Below, one piece after another: positions 1 to 8,436 of a stretch of 64,000 nucleotides of DNA (the first letter of the stretch is position 1; each line of letters begins with the position of its first letter). The translations under genes were made by a program, and so were the position numbers. Source of the stretch: an uncultured Clostridia bacterium (GTDB lineage Bacteria; Bacillota; Clostridia; UBA1381); NCBI GenBank assembly GCA_947591315.1, contig CANQDD010000007.1:1-64000 (forward strand), given 5' to 3'. The notes beneath the pieces are model-generated. The model was not told where the DNA came from. It did not search any database and saw nothing but the letters and a program-made list of their open reading frames with translations.

Positions 1-78
1 CCGCGATACATTGGAAACGGGCGAACACGGTTCGCCCCTACGTCCACACCATCAATACATACATAAATCACAATTTAC
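1..78. repeat. MITE-like palindromic repeat, cut by window edge
   Basis: Contains a hairpin module (GGGCGAAC...GTTCGCCCCTACG) like those near 36.85 and 38.85 kb. It ends in ATAAATCACAATTTAC (63-78), which differs by one base from the right terminal inverted repeat of the element at 47241-47545. The left part lies outside the window. Confidence 0.55.
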
Positions 79-85
79 CCCATCA

Positions 86-114
86 TTGAAATTCCCACAA
101 ATTTATGATACAAT
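86..114 (+). promoter_or_regulatory. Sigma-A type promoter of the two-component operon
   Basis: TTGAAA (86-91), a 17-base spacer and TACAAT (109-114), 22 bases before the response regulator start. It lies immediately after the repeat end. Confidence 0.6.
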
Positions 115-136
115 ACCCCTGAAAGGAGCGGTGACG

Positions 137-814
137 ATGGCGAAAATTTTGATTGTTGACGACGAGCCGGATATACGCGCCCTTGTGCGGCGCTATGCCG
201 AGCGCGAGGGATACGAGACAGCCGAAGCCGGAAACGGTATCGAGGCTGTCTCTATGTGCCGTGAAGCCGATTTTGACGTTATCATCATGGACGCGATGAT
301 GCCCGAGCTTGACGGCTTTTCCGCTTGCAAGGAGATCCTCGCGGTGAAGGATATCCCCGTTATAATGCTCTCCGCGCGCGGCGAGGAATACGACAAGCTG
401 TTCGGCTTTGAAACGGGCGCGGACGATTATGTTGTAAAGCCGTTTTCGCCGCGCGAGCTGATGGCGCGGGTCAAGGTGGTAACCGCCCGTCACGGCGGCG
501 TTTCCTCGGATAAATCGGATAAAATCAAAGCGGGTAATATCGAAATTGACACGCTCGGAAGAATCGTGTATATAAACGGCGAAAAAACGGAACTCACGGC
601 GAAGGAGTACGATTTGCTTTTGTATCTTACGAAAAACGAGGGAGTTGTACTGACGCGCGACCGCATTATGGACGCAGTCTGGGGCTATGAATATTATTCG
701 GCGGACAGAACGGTGGACTGGCAGATAAAGCAGCTCCGCGCGCATTTGGGCGACTGCCGCGATTACATTGTCACCGTAAGAGGGGTGGGATATAAATTTG
801 AAGCTCAACACTAA
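137..814 (+). CDS. OmpR-family response regulator
   Basis: A 225-residue DNA-binding response regulator. The N-terminal receiver domain shows the acidic pair D8/D9, the phosphoacceptor D52 in the IIMDAMMPELDG stretch, S79 and the invariant K101. A C-terminal winged-helix (Trans_reg_C) domain follows, with a RTVDWQIKQLR-type recognition region and a VRGVGYKF end. The open frame extends further upstream, but the ATG at 137 is preceded by AAAGGAG at the right distance and aligns with the family start. Its last 17 bases overlap the sensor kinase, so the two are translationally coupled. The signal and regulon are unknown; the downstream azlCD genes are a candidate target because they follow on the same strand without a visible terminator. 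Confidence 0.93.
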   Translation: MAKILIVDDEPDIRALVRRYAEREGYETAEAGNGIEAVSMCREADFDVIIMDAMMPELDGFSACKEILAVKDIPVIMLSARGEEYDKLFGFETGADDYVVKPFSPRELMARVKVVTARHGGVSSDKSDKIKAGNIEIDTLGRIVYINGEKTELTAKEYDLLLYLTKNEGVVLTRDRIMDAVWGYEYYSADRTVDWQIKQLRAHLGDCRDYIVTVRGVGYKFEAQH

Positions 815-2225
815 ATCAATCGGTTTTAAGCTGTGGATATATTTTACCGCGTTCGCGGCGGTAATTCTTGCCGTTTTGTGGCTGCTGCAAACGGTGTTTT
901 TGCAGAGCCTTTACAATTCCATGCAGAAGCATCAGATAAGCAAAATCGCCGATGAAATCTACCGCGCTGAAAACACGGAAGAGGCGATAGACACTCTCGC
1001 GGCGGACAATTCGATATTGATATTGCTCACCGACGCAAACGGAAGCATTATATACAGCGCGGACGAATACAGCCCGTCATACAGACCCGACGCACACGAG
1101 CACGGCGGCGGGCAAAATCCGTACCGTATAAATGAAGCACAGAATTGGCAGGAGCAGGAATACCGCCGCTTACCGGAGCATTACGGCGATTTTATTGAAA
1201 GATTGGGCGCGGAGGACAGCGTATGCTATACGATCGACCGCCCCGACGGCGGCACGCTCGTTTACGGTCGGCGGCTTTCGGACGGGAATATTTTGTATAT
1301 GAACACATCCCTCGGCGCGGTAGGCTCGGCTGTAGCGATACTGCGCGTGCAGCTTTGCGCCGTCACTTTTCTCGCGCTTTTGATAGGGCTTTTCATAGCG
1401 GTATGGATAGCGAAGCGGTTTTCAAAGCCCGTTTCGGAGCTTTCCGAGCAGTCGCTCAAAATGGCGAACGGCGATTTTGATTTGAAATTCAACAAAGGCT
1501 TTTGCTCCGAAACAGACGAACTTGCCGCGTCGCTCGAATACGCCGCGGGAAAAATCGCCGAGACCGACAAGCTGCGCCGCGATTTGCTCGCGAACGTATC
1601 GCACGATTTACGCACGCCGCTCACGATGATAAAGGGCTACGCGGAGCTTATACGCGACCTCGACGGCAGCGCCGACTCGGGAAACGATGCGGAAATTATT
1701 ATCCGCGAATCGGACAGACTTTCGCTCTTGGTAAACGATATTCTCGATTATTCAAAGCTGCAGTCCGGAGCGGTATCGTTTGAATTTGAGCGCGTGGATC
1801 TAAGCGCTCTCGCGGAAAAAACGGCGGAGCAGTTTTCTCAGATATGCAAATCCGACGACGTTGAAATAGTTACGGAAATCGCGCCGCAAAAGTACGTCAC
1901 GGCGGACGCGCGAAGACTTGAGCAGGTGCTCTATAATCTTATCTCAAACGCGGTCGCTCATGTCGGCTCCGACAAGCGCGTTTGCGTTTCGGTCGCTGAA
2001 AATGACGGATCTGTCCGAACGGAGATACGCGACAACGGCAGCGGCATAAGCGCCGAGGACCTGCCGCATATCTGGGACAAATATTTCACATCAAAAAAGC
2101 GCGGCACGAACGGACTGGGACTGTCGATAGTAAAGGAGATACTTACCGCCCACAACGCGCGCTTCGGAGTGCAAAGCGAGGAAGGCAAGGGCAGTACATT
2201 TTGGTTTGAATTGAAAAGTTTATGA
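798..2225 (+). CDS. Sensor histidine kinase (HAMP, HisKA, HATPase)
   Basis: A 475-residue membrane histidine kinase starting at a TTG codon inside the response regulator gene, with AGGGGTGGGA just upstream as ribosome site. Order of parts: membrane segment about 12-34, extracytoplasmic region about 35-177, second membrane segment about 178-204, HAMP, HisKA with H269 in the VSHDLRTPL motif, then an HATPase domain with DNGSGIS and a GLGLSIVKE G-box. The C terminus is typical of class I kinases (FWFEL). The external region is not obviously a known ligand domain, so the stimulus cannot be named. It is expected to phosphorylate the regulator encoded just before it. Confidence 0.93.
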   Translation: MKLNTKSIGFKLWIYFTAFAAVILAVLWLLQTVFLQSLYNSMQKHQISKIADEIYRAENTEEAIDTLAADNSILILLTDANGSIIYSADEYSPSYRPDAHEHGGGQNPYRINEAQNWQEQEYRRLPEHYGDFIERLGAEDSVCYTIDRPDGGTLVYGRRLSDGNILYMNTSLGAVGSAVAILRVQLCAVTFLALLIGLFIAVWIAKRFSKPVSELSEQSLKMANGDFDLKFNKGFCSETDELAASLEYAAGKIAETDKLRRDLLANVSHDLRTPLTMIKGYAELIRDLDGSADSGNDAEIIIRESDRLSLLVNDILDYSKLQSGAVSFEFERVDLSALAEKTAEQFSQICKSDDVEIVTEIAPQKYVTADARRLEQVLYNLISNAVAHVGSDKRVCVSVAENDGSVRTEIRDNGSGISAEDLPHIWDKYFTSKKRGTNGLGLSIVKEILTAHNARFGVQSEEGKGSTFWFELKSL

Positions 2226-2249
2226 TTTTTAGGGATGGGAGCATGGGTT

Positions 2250-2948
2250 ATGAACAAAACCACGGTAAAGGCAGCATTTAAGGCATCGCTGCCGGTTATG
2301 GCGGGGTACACCGTTCTCGGGATGGGCTTCGGTGTGCTTCTGGCATTGAAGGGGTACTCGTTTTGGTGGGCAATTCTGATGTGCGTCACGATTTTCGCCG
2401 GCTCGATGCAGTATGTCGGAGTAAACCTTCTCGCATCGGGCGCGTCAATAATATCAACGGCGATAATGACAATCATGGTAAACGCCCGCCATCTCTTTTA
2501 CGGCATATCCATGCTTAAACAGTACAAGGATATGGGGTGGCGCAAGTGGTACGCGTTTTTCGGTCTGACGGACGAAACGTACTCCATCGTCTCACTGAAC
2601 CCCGATTTGCCCGAAGGCGCGGACAGGCGCGATTTCAACTTTCTGCTCACGCTGATGAACCAGTGCTACTGGATTATCGGCGGGTTTTTGGGCGCGCTTT
2701 TGACAAACATTATTTCGTTTAATTCGGCGGGAATTGATTTTTCCATGACCGCTCTGTTTGTCGTTATATTTGTGGAACAATGGGAAAAGACACGCTGTCA
2801 TATCCCGATTTATCTGGGACTTGGCGTGTCTATTGTCTGTCTTTTTATTTTCGGCGCGGACAATTTCCTTATCCCGTCTATGATTGGAATAAGCGCCGGA
2901 CTGTTTATTTTCAGAAAACGTATCGAGGAGGTGCAGGAAAATGATTGA
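2250..2948 (+). CDS. azlC: AzlC-type branched-chain amino acid exporter subunit
   Basis: About 232 residues, highly hydrophobic, with the AzlC family pattern (ASLPVMAGYTVLGMGFGVLL near the N terminus, FAGSMQYVGV, NARHLFYGIS). AzlC is the large subunit of a two-component membrane exporter of leucine-type branched-chain amino acids and their analogues. An in-frame ATG lies at 2235, but GGGAG at 2237-2241 is well placed for the ATG at 2250, which gives the usual N terminus. It overlaps azlD by 8 bases, a standard arrangement for this pair. No terminator is seen between the kinase and azlC, so all four genes may be one transcript. Confidence 0.9.
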   Translation: MNKTTVKAAFKASLPVMAGYTVLGMGFGVLLALKGYSFWWAILMCVTIFAGSMQYVGVNLLASGASIISTAIMTIMVNARHLFYGISMLKQYKDMGWRKWYAFFGLTDETYSIVSLNPDLPEGADRRDFNFLLTLMNQCYWIIGGFLGALLTNIISFNSAGIDFSMTALFVVIFVEQWEKTRCHIPIYLGLGVSIVCLFIFGADNFLIPSMIGISAGLFIFRKRIEEVQEND

Positions 2949-3267
2949 CAAAACTCACTCTCTGATTTTAATAGCGGTAATGGCGGGAATTACAATGCTT
3001 CTGCGGTTCCTGCCGTACTTTATATTCTCGAAGCGCACGCCGAAAGCTGTGCTGTATTTGGGGAATGTGCTGCCGTATTCGCTTGTGGCGATGCTTCTTG
3101 TATACTGCCTCAAGAGAACGAATTTTATGAGTGGCAGCCACGGCATACCCGAAATAATCTCGGTGGCGCTTGTCTTTTTGCTGCACACGTGGAAGCACAA
3201 CACGCTTTTGTCGGTGCTTTGCGGAACGGTGTGCTATAGGTTTTGGTGCAGCTTGTATTTTAACTGA
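2941..3267 (+). CDS. azlD: AzlD-type small exporter subunit
   Basis: A 108-residue membrane protein with three to four predicted helices and the AzlD signature region (TMLLRFLPYFIF, LPYSLVAMLLVYCL, followed by a short loop and another helix). It pairs with AzlC. The start overlaps the end of azlC (ATGA-type coupling) and is preceded by GAGGAGGTG. The 3' end overlaps the convergent EamA gene by 8 bases (3260-3267), leaving no room for a terminator between the two convergent genes. Confidence 0.88.
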   Translation: MIDKTHSLILIAVMAGITMLLRFLPYFIFSKRTPKAVLYLGNVLPYSLVAMLLVYCLKRTNFMSGSHGIPEIISVALVFLLHTWKHNTLLSVLCGTVCYRFWCSLYFN

Positions 3268-4150
3268 CTTGCGTTTTATTTTTAACCGGGAGCTGCACGA
3301 TAATAATCGCGGCGAACATAAGCGCGCAGCCGAACAGTTCGCCGAGCGTGAGCATTTCATGAAGCAGTGCCCAGCCGGCGAGCGCGGCGAAAACGGATTC
3401 AAGGCTCAGTATTATCGAGGCGGTCGTCGGTTCTGCGTACTGCTGACCGACAATCTGCAGCGTGTACGCCACGCCGCAGCTCATCACGCCCGAATACACA
3501 ATCGGTACGGCGCACGAGCGTACAAGCTCCCAGTCGGGGTGCTCAAACAGGAACATCAGTATTATATTTATCGTGCCGCACACAAAAAACTGCAGACACG
3601 CGAGCTTTACGCAGTCGAGCTCGCTTGACAGGCGGTCTATCGCCATAATATGGAAAGCGAAAATAAACGCGCACGCGAGCGTAATAACGTCGCCCTTGTT
3701 TATCACGAAATCCGTGCCGCCGATTGACAGCATATACGTTCCCGCAACGGCAAGCGCAACGCCCAGAACCGTGACGGCGCGTATTTTTTTGCCCGCGAAA
3801 AGTCCGATAATCGGCACAAAAACCATGTACATCGCCGTTATAAAGCCGCTTTTGCCCGAAGTCGTGTACACCATTCCCCATGTTTGGAGCGTACCGGCGG
3901 CACACAGCAGCGCGCCGCACACAACGCCGCCAATCACGAGCTTCTTCTTGTCACACGGTCTGCTCTTTCCCGTCCTGTCGCGGAACAGAACGAACGGCAC
4001 CAGAATAAGCGCGCCGAGTATCGTGCGTATGCCGTTAAACGTGTTCGGCTTTATGTATTCCATGCCGACGCGCTGCGACACGAACGACACGCCCCAAATC
4101 ACCGCGGTCAGCATAAGTATAAGATTTCCCTGTAATGTGCGTTTCTTCAT
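3260..4150 (-). CDS. EamA/DMT-family transporter
   Basis: A 296-residue membrane protein of the drug/metabolite transporter superfamily with ten likely helices in two EamA repeats (about 8-135 and 150-288). Family hallmarks include an N-terminal LTAVIWGVSFVSQRVG and ESVFAALAGWALLHE near the end. The substrate cannot be read from sequence; relatives move amino acids or other small metabolites. GGGAGAGGGGAG precedes the ATG. It lies downstream of the amino acid ABC genes but is separated from them by a terminator, so its expression may depend on read-through or a promoter I did not identify. Its stop overlaps the end of azlD. Confidence 0.88.
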   Translation of the reverse strand: MKKRTLQGNLILMLTAVIWGVSFVSQRVGMEYIKPNTFNGIRTILGALILVPFVLFRDRTGKSRPCDKKKLVIGGVVCGALLCAAGTLQTWGMVYTTSGKSGFITAMYMVFVPIIGLFAGKKIRAVTVLGVALAVAGTYMLSIGGTDFVINKGDVITLACAFIFAFHIMAIDRLSSELDCVKLACLQFFVCGTINIILMFLFEHPDWELVRSCAVPIVYSGVMSCGVAYTLQIVGQQYAEPTTASIILSLESVFAALAGWALLHEMLTLGELFGCALMFAAIIIVQLPVKNKTQVS

Positions 4151-4176
4151 AGTCTCCCCTCTCCCTTATACGCAAT

Positions 4177-4209
4177 AAAAAAAGCTTACGGAGCGCCGAA
4201 GCGCCCCGT
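4177..4209 (-). terminator. Rho-independent terminator after the ABC ATPase gene
   Basis: A nine-pair stem with a CGAA/TTCG loop (4188-4196 with 4201-4209; one G-U pair on the RNA), with A-runs on the left and T-runs on the right. It can work on both strands; on the minus strand it closes the amino acid ABC operon. Confidence 0.75.
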
Positions 4210-4216
4210 TTTTTTG

Positions 4217-4963
4217 TTAAAGCACTTTGTTGAGGAAGTCGATCGTTCTCGGTTCTCTCGGATTTTTGATTACCTCCTCGGGCGTTCCTTCCTCCACTAT
4301 GTAGCCGCCGTCCATGAATATAACCCTGTCGGCTACCTCTCTCGCGAAGCCTATCTCGTGCGTTACTATTACCATCGTCATGCCGTCGGCAGCGAGCTGC
4401 TTTATAACATTCAAAACCTCCCCCACCATTTCGGGGTCGAGCGCGGACGTAGGCTCGTCAAAGAGCATTATGTCGGGGTTCATGCAGAGCGCGCGCGCTA
4501 TCGCCACACGCTGCTTCTGTCCGCCCGAAAGCTGGCTCGGGTACGCGGAAACCTTGTCCGACAGCCCAACTTTTTCAAGCATATGAACAGCCTGCTCTTT
4601 GGCTTCTTCCTTCGTCGCCTTCTTTAAATCCACCGGCGCGAGCGTCAGATTTTTGAGCACGCTCAAATTGTTAAACAGGTTGAAGTGCTGGAACACCATT
4701 CCGACATTCTCGCGCACCTTGTTTATGTCCACTTTTTTATCGGTTATCTTGTTTCCGTCTATTATGACTTCGCCGTCAGTAATGTCCTCAAGGCGGTTCA
4801 AGCAGCGCAGAAACGTCGATTTACCGCTGCCCGACGGACCGATTATAACAACGACCTCGCCCTCGTACACATCTGTTGAAATGTCCTTTAAGACCTCGAG
4901 CTTGCCGAAGTTCTTTTTGAGGTGCGAAACGTGGATCTTCACGTTTTTACTTTTCACGGTCAT
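4217..4963 (-). CDS. Polar amino acid ABC transporter ATP-binding protein
   Basis: A 248-residue ATPase of the GlnQ/ArtM class. Walker A is GPSGSGKST at 42-50, the Q-loop is VFQHFNLF near 90-97, the signature LSGGQ is at 145-149, Walker B is IMLFDE at 165-170 and the switch histidine is H202. It powers uptake of a polar amino acid together with the permease (overlapping by 17 bases) and the lipoprotein encoded upstream. GGAGAGGAGG precedes the ATG. The family covers glutamine, histidine, arginine, cystine and similar ligands; the exact substrate cannot be assigned here. Confidence 0.94.
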   Translation of the reverse strand: MTVKSKNVKIHVSHLKKNFGKLEVLKDISTDVYEGEVVVIIGPSGSGKSTFLRCLNRLEDITDGEVIIDGNKITDKKVDINKVRENVGMVFQHFNLFNNLSVLKNLTLAPVDLKKATKEEAKEQAVHMLEKVGLSDKVSAYPSQLSGGQKQRVAIARALCMNPDIMLFDEPTSALDPEMVGEVLNVIKQLAADGMTMVIVTHEIGFAREVADRVIFMDGGYIVEEGTPEEVIKNPREPRTIDFLNKVL

Positions 4964-5627
4964 GGTCGAGCCTCCTCTCCAAAGCCTTTGAAACCTGCGA
5001 CAGCAGCGTGATTACGATTAAGTACATAACGCCGACTATCGCCCACGTCTGGAACGCCTTAAACGTGTTCGCCTGTACGTTTTTCGCGGAGTTTACGAGC
5101 TCCGGAAAGCCTATGACGGACAGAATTGACGTGTCCTTCAAGGTGATTATGAACTGGTTTATTATGCTCGGAATCATTATGCGTATCGCCTGCGGAAGCA
5201 CAATGCGCTGCATCGTGCGCCAGTACGGAAGTCCGAGGCTTCTCGCCGCCTCCGTCTGACCGATGTCGACCGCCTGTATGCCGCCGCGGATAATTTCCGA
5301 CATGTACGCGCCGCAGTTCAACGCGAGACATATCGTACCCGCCTGAAGCGCCGTAAGTATTACATCATGCTCGACATTTAAGATGTTGTTAAACAGATAC
5401 GGTATACCGAAAAACACGAAAAACGCAAGCACTATCATCGGCACGCCGCGCACAACGCCGACAAATATTGCCGCGATAACGTTGCACACCTTGTTTTTAA
5501 CGACGCTCAGTATGCCGAAAATCACGCCGAGAATACACGCGAAAAACAATCCGCAGAGCGCCAGCAAAAGCGTCTGACCCATCGCGCGCACAAGCAGACC
5601 GCCGTAGTTTGTTATTATCTGAACCAC
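4947..5627 (-). CDS. Amino acid ABC transporter permease
   Basis: A His/Glu/Gln/Arg-type permease of about 226 residues with five or six membrane spans and the EAA loop ([20 protein letters not shown]) that docks on the ATPase. I prefer the GTG at 5627: AAAGGGG sits eight bases ahead of it, while the ATG six codons earlier (5645) has no ribosome site because that same AAAGGGG lies inside its reading frame. Both starts give an intact permease. The 3' end overlaps the ATPase gene. Expression probably comes from the lipoprotein promoter, damped by the hairpin at 5649-5670. Confidence 0.9.
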   Translation of the reverse strand: MVQIITNYGGLLVRAMGQTLLLALCGLFFACILGVIFGILSVVKNKVCNVIAAIFVGVVRGVPMIVLAFFVFFGIPYLFNNILNVEHDVILTALQAGTICLALNCGAYMSEIIRGGIQAVDIGQTEAARSLGLPYWRTMQRIVLPQAIRIMIPSIINQFIITLKDTSILSVIGFPELVNSAKNVQANTFKAFQTWAIVGVMYLIVITLLSQVSKALERRLDHDREK

Positions 5628-5648
5628 ACTTTTATCCCCTTTCAAAAT

Positions 5649-5670
5649 ACGGACGCCTTTCGGCGTCCGT
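5649..5670 (-). terminator. Intercistronic hairpin, likely partial terminator
   Basis: A perfect nine-pair stem with a four-base loop between the binding-protein gene and the permease gene, followed on the minus strand by only a short ATTTTG. Such hairpins commonly allow excess production of the binding protein relative to the membrane subunits. Confidence 0.6.
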
Positions 5671-5692
5671 CATTGGATTGCGCGTTTTTTTG

Positions 5693-6484
5693 TTAACCGA
5701 GATATTTCGCGATAATCTCGTCGTATTTTCCGTTTGCCTTGATGTTTGCAAGTCCCGCGTTGAACATATCCACAAGCTCCTGCTTTTCGGGATCGAAGAT
5801 CGCGAGACCGTAGGGATTACCCTCGTTTTCCGTACCCTCAACGATCTTGAGGTCAAGACCGCCGTCCTTTATCGAAGAAGCCATAATCGGTGTGTCCTCG
5901 AAGCAAGCCGCAGCCTGTCCGCCCGATACAGCCTGGTACATTGTCGGCGAGTCCTCGAAATATGTAATGTTGAAGCCGTACTGATCCTTAAGGCTCTCCG
6001 CATACGACGCGCCCTGCGTGCCCGTCTTTACGGCTACCGTCTGTCCCGAAAGGCCGTCAAAGCCTGTTATATCGGAGTCAGCCTTTACCGTCATGCACTG
6101 CGTCGCGTCATAGTAACCGTCCGTGAAGATCCAGCCGTTCGCTATACGCTCTTCGGTGATTGACGCGCCCGCGATCATGCCGTCAGCCTGTCCCGCCTGA
6201 CAAGCGGCGATCGAAGCGTCCCAGCCGAGGCTCTTTATCTCGTAGTCAAAGCCCTGATCCTCCGCTACCGCGGCAACGATGTCAACGTCGATACCTACGA
6301 AGTTGCCGGATTCGTCGGTGTACTCAAACGGCTTAAATACTGTGTCCGTAGCGATAGTCCACTTCTTGCCGGAACTTGCCGTTTCGGCTTTGTCTCCCTC
6401 GTTTGTCGCCGGCTGCGACGAGCAGCCCGCCAGTGCCGCGGCAATTACGCCTGCCGACAGCAGTACGCTTAATACTTTTTTCAT
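5693..6484 (-). CDS. Amino acid ABC transporter substrate-binding lipoprotein
   Basis: A 263-residue SBP_bac_3 family protein. It has a lipoprotein signal (lipobox ALAGC, lipidated C21) followed by a two-lobe binding domain with KWTIATDTVFKPFEYTDESG, FVGIDVDIVAAVAE and the hinge region around VAVKTGTQGASYAE. The ATG at 6484 was chosen because AGAAAGGA lies about nine bases upstream and it starts directly at the signal peptide; an ATG three codons earlier is too close to that site. First gene of the importer operon, driven by a consensus promoter at 6530-6558. Lgt, encoded at 28 kb, would lipidate it. Confidence 0.93.
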   Translation of the reverse strand: MKKVLSVLLSAGVIAAALAGCSSQPATNEGDKAETASSGKKWTIATDTVFKPFEYTDESGNFVGIDVDIVAAVAEDQGFDYEIKSLGWDASIAACQAGQADGMIAGASITEERIANGWIFTDGYYDATQCMTVKADSDITGFDGLSGQTVAVKTGTQGASYAESLKDQYGFNITYFEDSPTMYQAVSGGQAAACFEDTPIMASSIKDGGLDLKIVEGTENEGNPYGLAIFDPEKQELVDMFNAGLANIKANGKYDEIIAKYLG

Positions 6485-6529
6485 AAAAAACATTCCTTTC
6501 TGTTTTATTTTTCTATTTTTATATGTATT

Positions 6530-6558
6530 ATTATACCCGAACGGCGCGGAATTGTCAA
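6530..6558 (-). promoter_or_regulatory. Consensus promoter of the amino acid ABC operon
   Basis: On the minus strand TTGACA, 17 bases, TATAAT: a perfect sigma-A promoter. Its -35 box ends four bases from the stop of the recombinase gene, so the importer is transcribed independently of the recombinase. Confidence 0.85.
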
Positions 6559-6561
6559 TAT

Positions 6562-8112
6562 TTAGTTTTCGCCGCGCACAATATCGCAATTTTCAATCGT
6601 CGTCGTGTACGCGTCCTTGTAGCCGCGCGTCGTGTATGCAATCCTGAATGAAAGATCGAGATATTTCGGCTTGACAATAAGACAGTCGGCGTAAACAGTG
6701 ATTTTATCGATAATTTCGGCGTACACGCTGTCGGAATAACGCGTTTCGTTTTTGATTATTTCGAGCATATCCGAGCCGCGCTGTCTTTCTGTTCTGATTT
6801 TTTGCTCATTTTCGAGTGCGTCAAGCTGAGCGGCAAGACGCGCAAGCTCACTGTCGTATTCGGCTGTAAGGCGTTCCCTGTCCGTTTCGGTTATTTTGCC
6901 GGAAAAATAGCCGTCGAGCATTTTGAGACGTTTACCGCTCACTTCTTTTATTTTTTCGGATACATGTGCCGTGCTAGTGTCGTCAGTGTCAGTAAGCGCT
7001 TCTATTTCCCTTGCGGCCTCCGCCGCCGCGCTTTCAAATTCGGCGGCGAAAAAATCCGAGATGTATTCCAAGACCGTTTTCAGCGATTTGTCGTTGACCG
7101 TCCGCATACCGCAGCCCGTTTTGCCTCGGCGCGAACGCGTGCGGCACATATGTAATGTATACGTTCCGCAGCTTTTGCGCGGCGATTTTCGCGGCGTAAA
7201 GCTCGCTCCGCAGCAGCCGCAGACTATTTTAACGCCGCTCCCGTACGGGCGCGTCACATTTGAGCTTACCGCGCGGCTCTCCCGTATTTCGCGCGCCTTG
7301 TCCCACATTTCGCGGTCTATAATGGGCGCGTGGTGACCGCGGATATAAATTTTGCCGCCGTTGTTGGCGACTTTTTTGTGCGTGAGGTAGTCCGTTGTGA
7401 TATATTTTTTTTGGAGCAAATCACCTATATATTTCTCGTTTTTAAGTATATGCAGCACCTCCGCGCCGCTCCAGTCACCGCTCGTTTTGGGCGGTTTAAT
7501 ACCGGCTTCGCTAAGCTCGCGCGCGATAATGTGCGAGCCCTTGCCCTCTAAGACGTATTTATAAAAAATAAGACGGACAATTTCCGCCTCGTCGTCGTTT
7601 ACCGTAAGCTGTCCGTTTTTAAGGGTAAAGCCGTAAATGCTGTTGTTGCCGAACACAACGCCTTTTTCCATTGCGCGCCGCTGTCCCCACCTGACGCGCT
7701 CCGACGTTTTGCGGCTCTCCTCCTGCGCGACCGACGCCATTATCGACAGCCGAAACTCGCCGTCGCCGTCGCGCGTGTCTATGTTGTCGTTGATAAAAAT
7801 AATGCCGACGCCGCAGGCGCGAAGCTCACGCGTGTACGCAAGCGCGTCAACCGTGTTTCTCGCGAAGCGGCTTACCTCCTTCGTCAGTATGAGGTCGATT
7901 TCGCCCGCTCTGCAAGCTTCAATCATTTTGTTAAAGCCCGCACGCCTCGCCGTCTGCGTACCGGTCACGCCCTCGTCGTAATACACGCCGGCAAAAATCC
8001 AATCGGGGCGGTTTTTTATGTAATTCTCGAAATACGCGCGCTGGTTCGCGAGTGAATTTATCTGGTCGTCCTTCTCGGTTGAAACTCTCGCGTAAGCCGC
8101 AACACGCAGCAT
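6562..8112 (-). CDS. Large serine recombinase
   Basis: A 516-residue site-specific recombinase. It has an N-terminal resolvase catalytic domain (S11 in YARVSTEKDD, LTKEVSRFARN, ARG-type residues), a Recombinase DNA-binding domain (IYGFTLKNGQL, SGDWSGAEVLHILKNEKYIGDL), a Cys-rich zinc ribbon near 300-345 (CGCCGASF ... CGTYTLHMC ... CG), a coiled coil near 370-430 and a C-terminal beta segment. All key catalytic residues appear present. Large serine recombinases integrate and excise phages and mobile elements, but no phage or conjugation genes surround this one, so it is an orphan or a remnant, or a dedicated inversion or excision enzyme. GGGGGGCGG precedes the ATG. A SHOCT-like mini-gene lies 15 bases upstream. 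Confidence 0.93.
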   Translation of the reverse strand: MLRVAAYARVSTEKDDQINSLANQRAYFENYIKNRPDWIFAGVYYDEGVTGTQTARRAGFNKMIEACRAGEIDLILTKEVSRFARNTVDALAYTRELRACGVGIIFINDNIDTRDGDGEFRLSIMASVAQEESRKTSERVRWGQRRAMEKGVVFGNNSIYGFTLKNGQLTVNDDEAEIVRLIFYKYVLEGKGSHIIARELSEAGIKPPKTSGDWSGAEVLHILKNEKYIGDLLQKKYITTDYLTHKKVANNGGKIYIRGHHAPIIDREMWDKAREIRESRAVSSNVTRPYGSGVKIVCGCCGASFTPRKSPRKSCGTYTLHMCRTRSRRGKTGCGMRTVNDKSLKTVLEYISDFFAAEFESAAAEAAREIEALTDTDDTSTAHVSEKIKEVSGKRLKMLDGYFSGKITETDRERLTAEYDSELARLAAQLDALENEQKIRTERQRGSDMLEIIKNETRYSDSVYAEIIDKITVYADCLIVKPKYLDLSFRIAYTTRGYKDAYTTTIENCDIVRGEN

Positions 8113-8127
8113 GCTACCGCCCCCCTG

Positions 8128-8250
8128 TTATTTTGTGATAAGTTTTCTGTATTCCTCCCTCGTGATACACGAGCGCGCGTACAGCTCCTTTATTATTCCG
8201 CGCCTGTACGCCGCTTGTATTTCCCGCCTTTGCCGCCGCGTAAGCTCCAT
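8128..8250 (-). CDS. SHOCT-like 40-residue protein
   Basis: A tiny charged protein with the pattern QAAYRRGIIKELY, a short linker, then ITREEYRKLITK. This resembles the short helix-turn SHOCT domain (two amphipathic helices, an 'I(T)xEEYxxLxxK' second half). GGGGGCGGTAAC precedes the ATG; the recombinase has an almost identical leader (GGGGGCGGTAGC), so the two starts share a duplicated translation signal. It ends 15 bases before the recombinase start and is surely co-transcribed with it. Its role is unknown; SHOCT domains are thought to mediate oligomerisation or targeting. Too short for many gene finders. Confidence 0.65.
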   Translation of the reverse strand: MELTRRQRREIQAAYRRGIIKELYARSCITREEYRKLITK

Positions 8251-8358
8251 GTTACCGCCCCCGTTTATGTATATGCGGCAAGTCGGAATTTAAGCAGTAA
8301 AATGTTAACGAAGTGAATAAATATGAGACTACGGAGCGAAAATATACGATAATTAAAT

Positions 8359-8387
8359 TTGACAATTTTCCTTTATTGTGGTATACT
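8359..8387 (+). promoter_or_regulatory. Consensus promoter of the repeat surface protein
   Basis: TTGACA (8359-8364), 17 bases, TATACT (8382-8387), giving a leader of about 40 bases before the ATG at 8437. Confidence 0.85.
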
Positions 8388-8436
8388 TAGAAGTTGTGAC
8401 ACGTTAATAATACATTTTAAGAAGGGATTGAACAAC

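Noticed and set aside
6562-8112. A prophage or integrative element around the recombinase
   Set aside because: The neighbours are host-type transporter and surface genes, and no integrase targets, structural or transfer genes or attachment repeats could be seen.
8359-8436. Upstream extension of the repeat protein to 8359
   Set aside because: The extension would start with the -35 TTGACA box itself; the ATG at 8437 has a ribosome site and begins the signal peptide.
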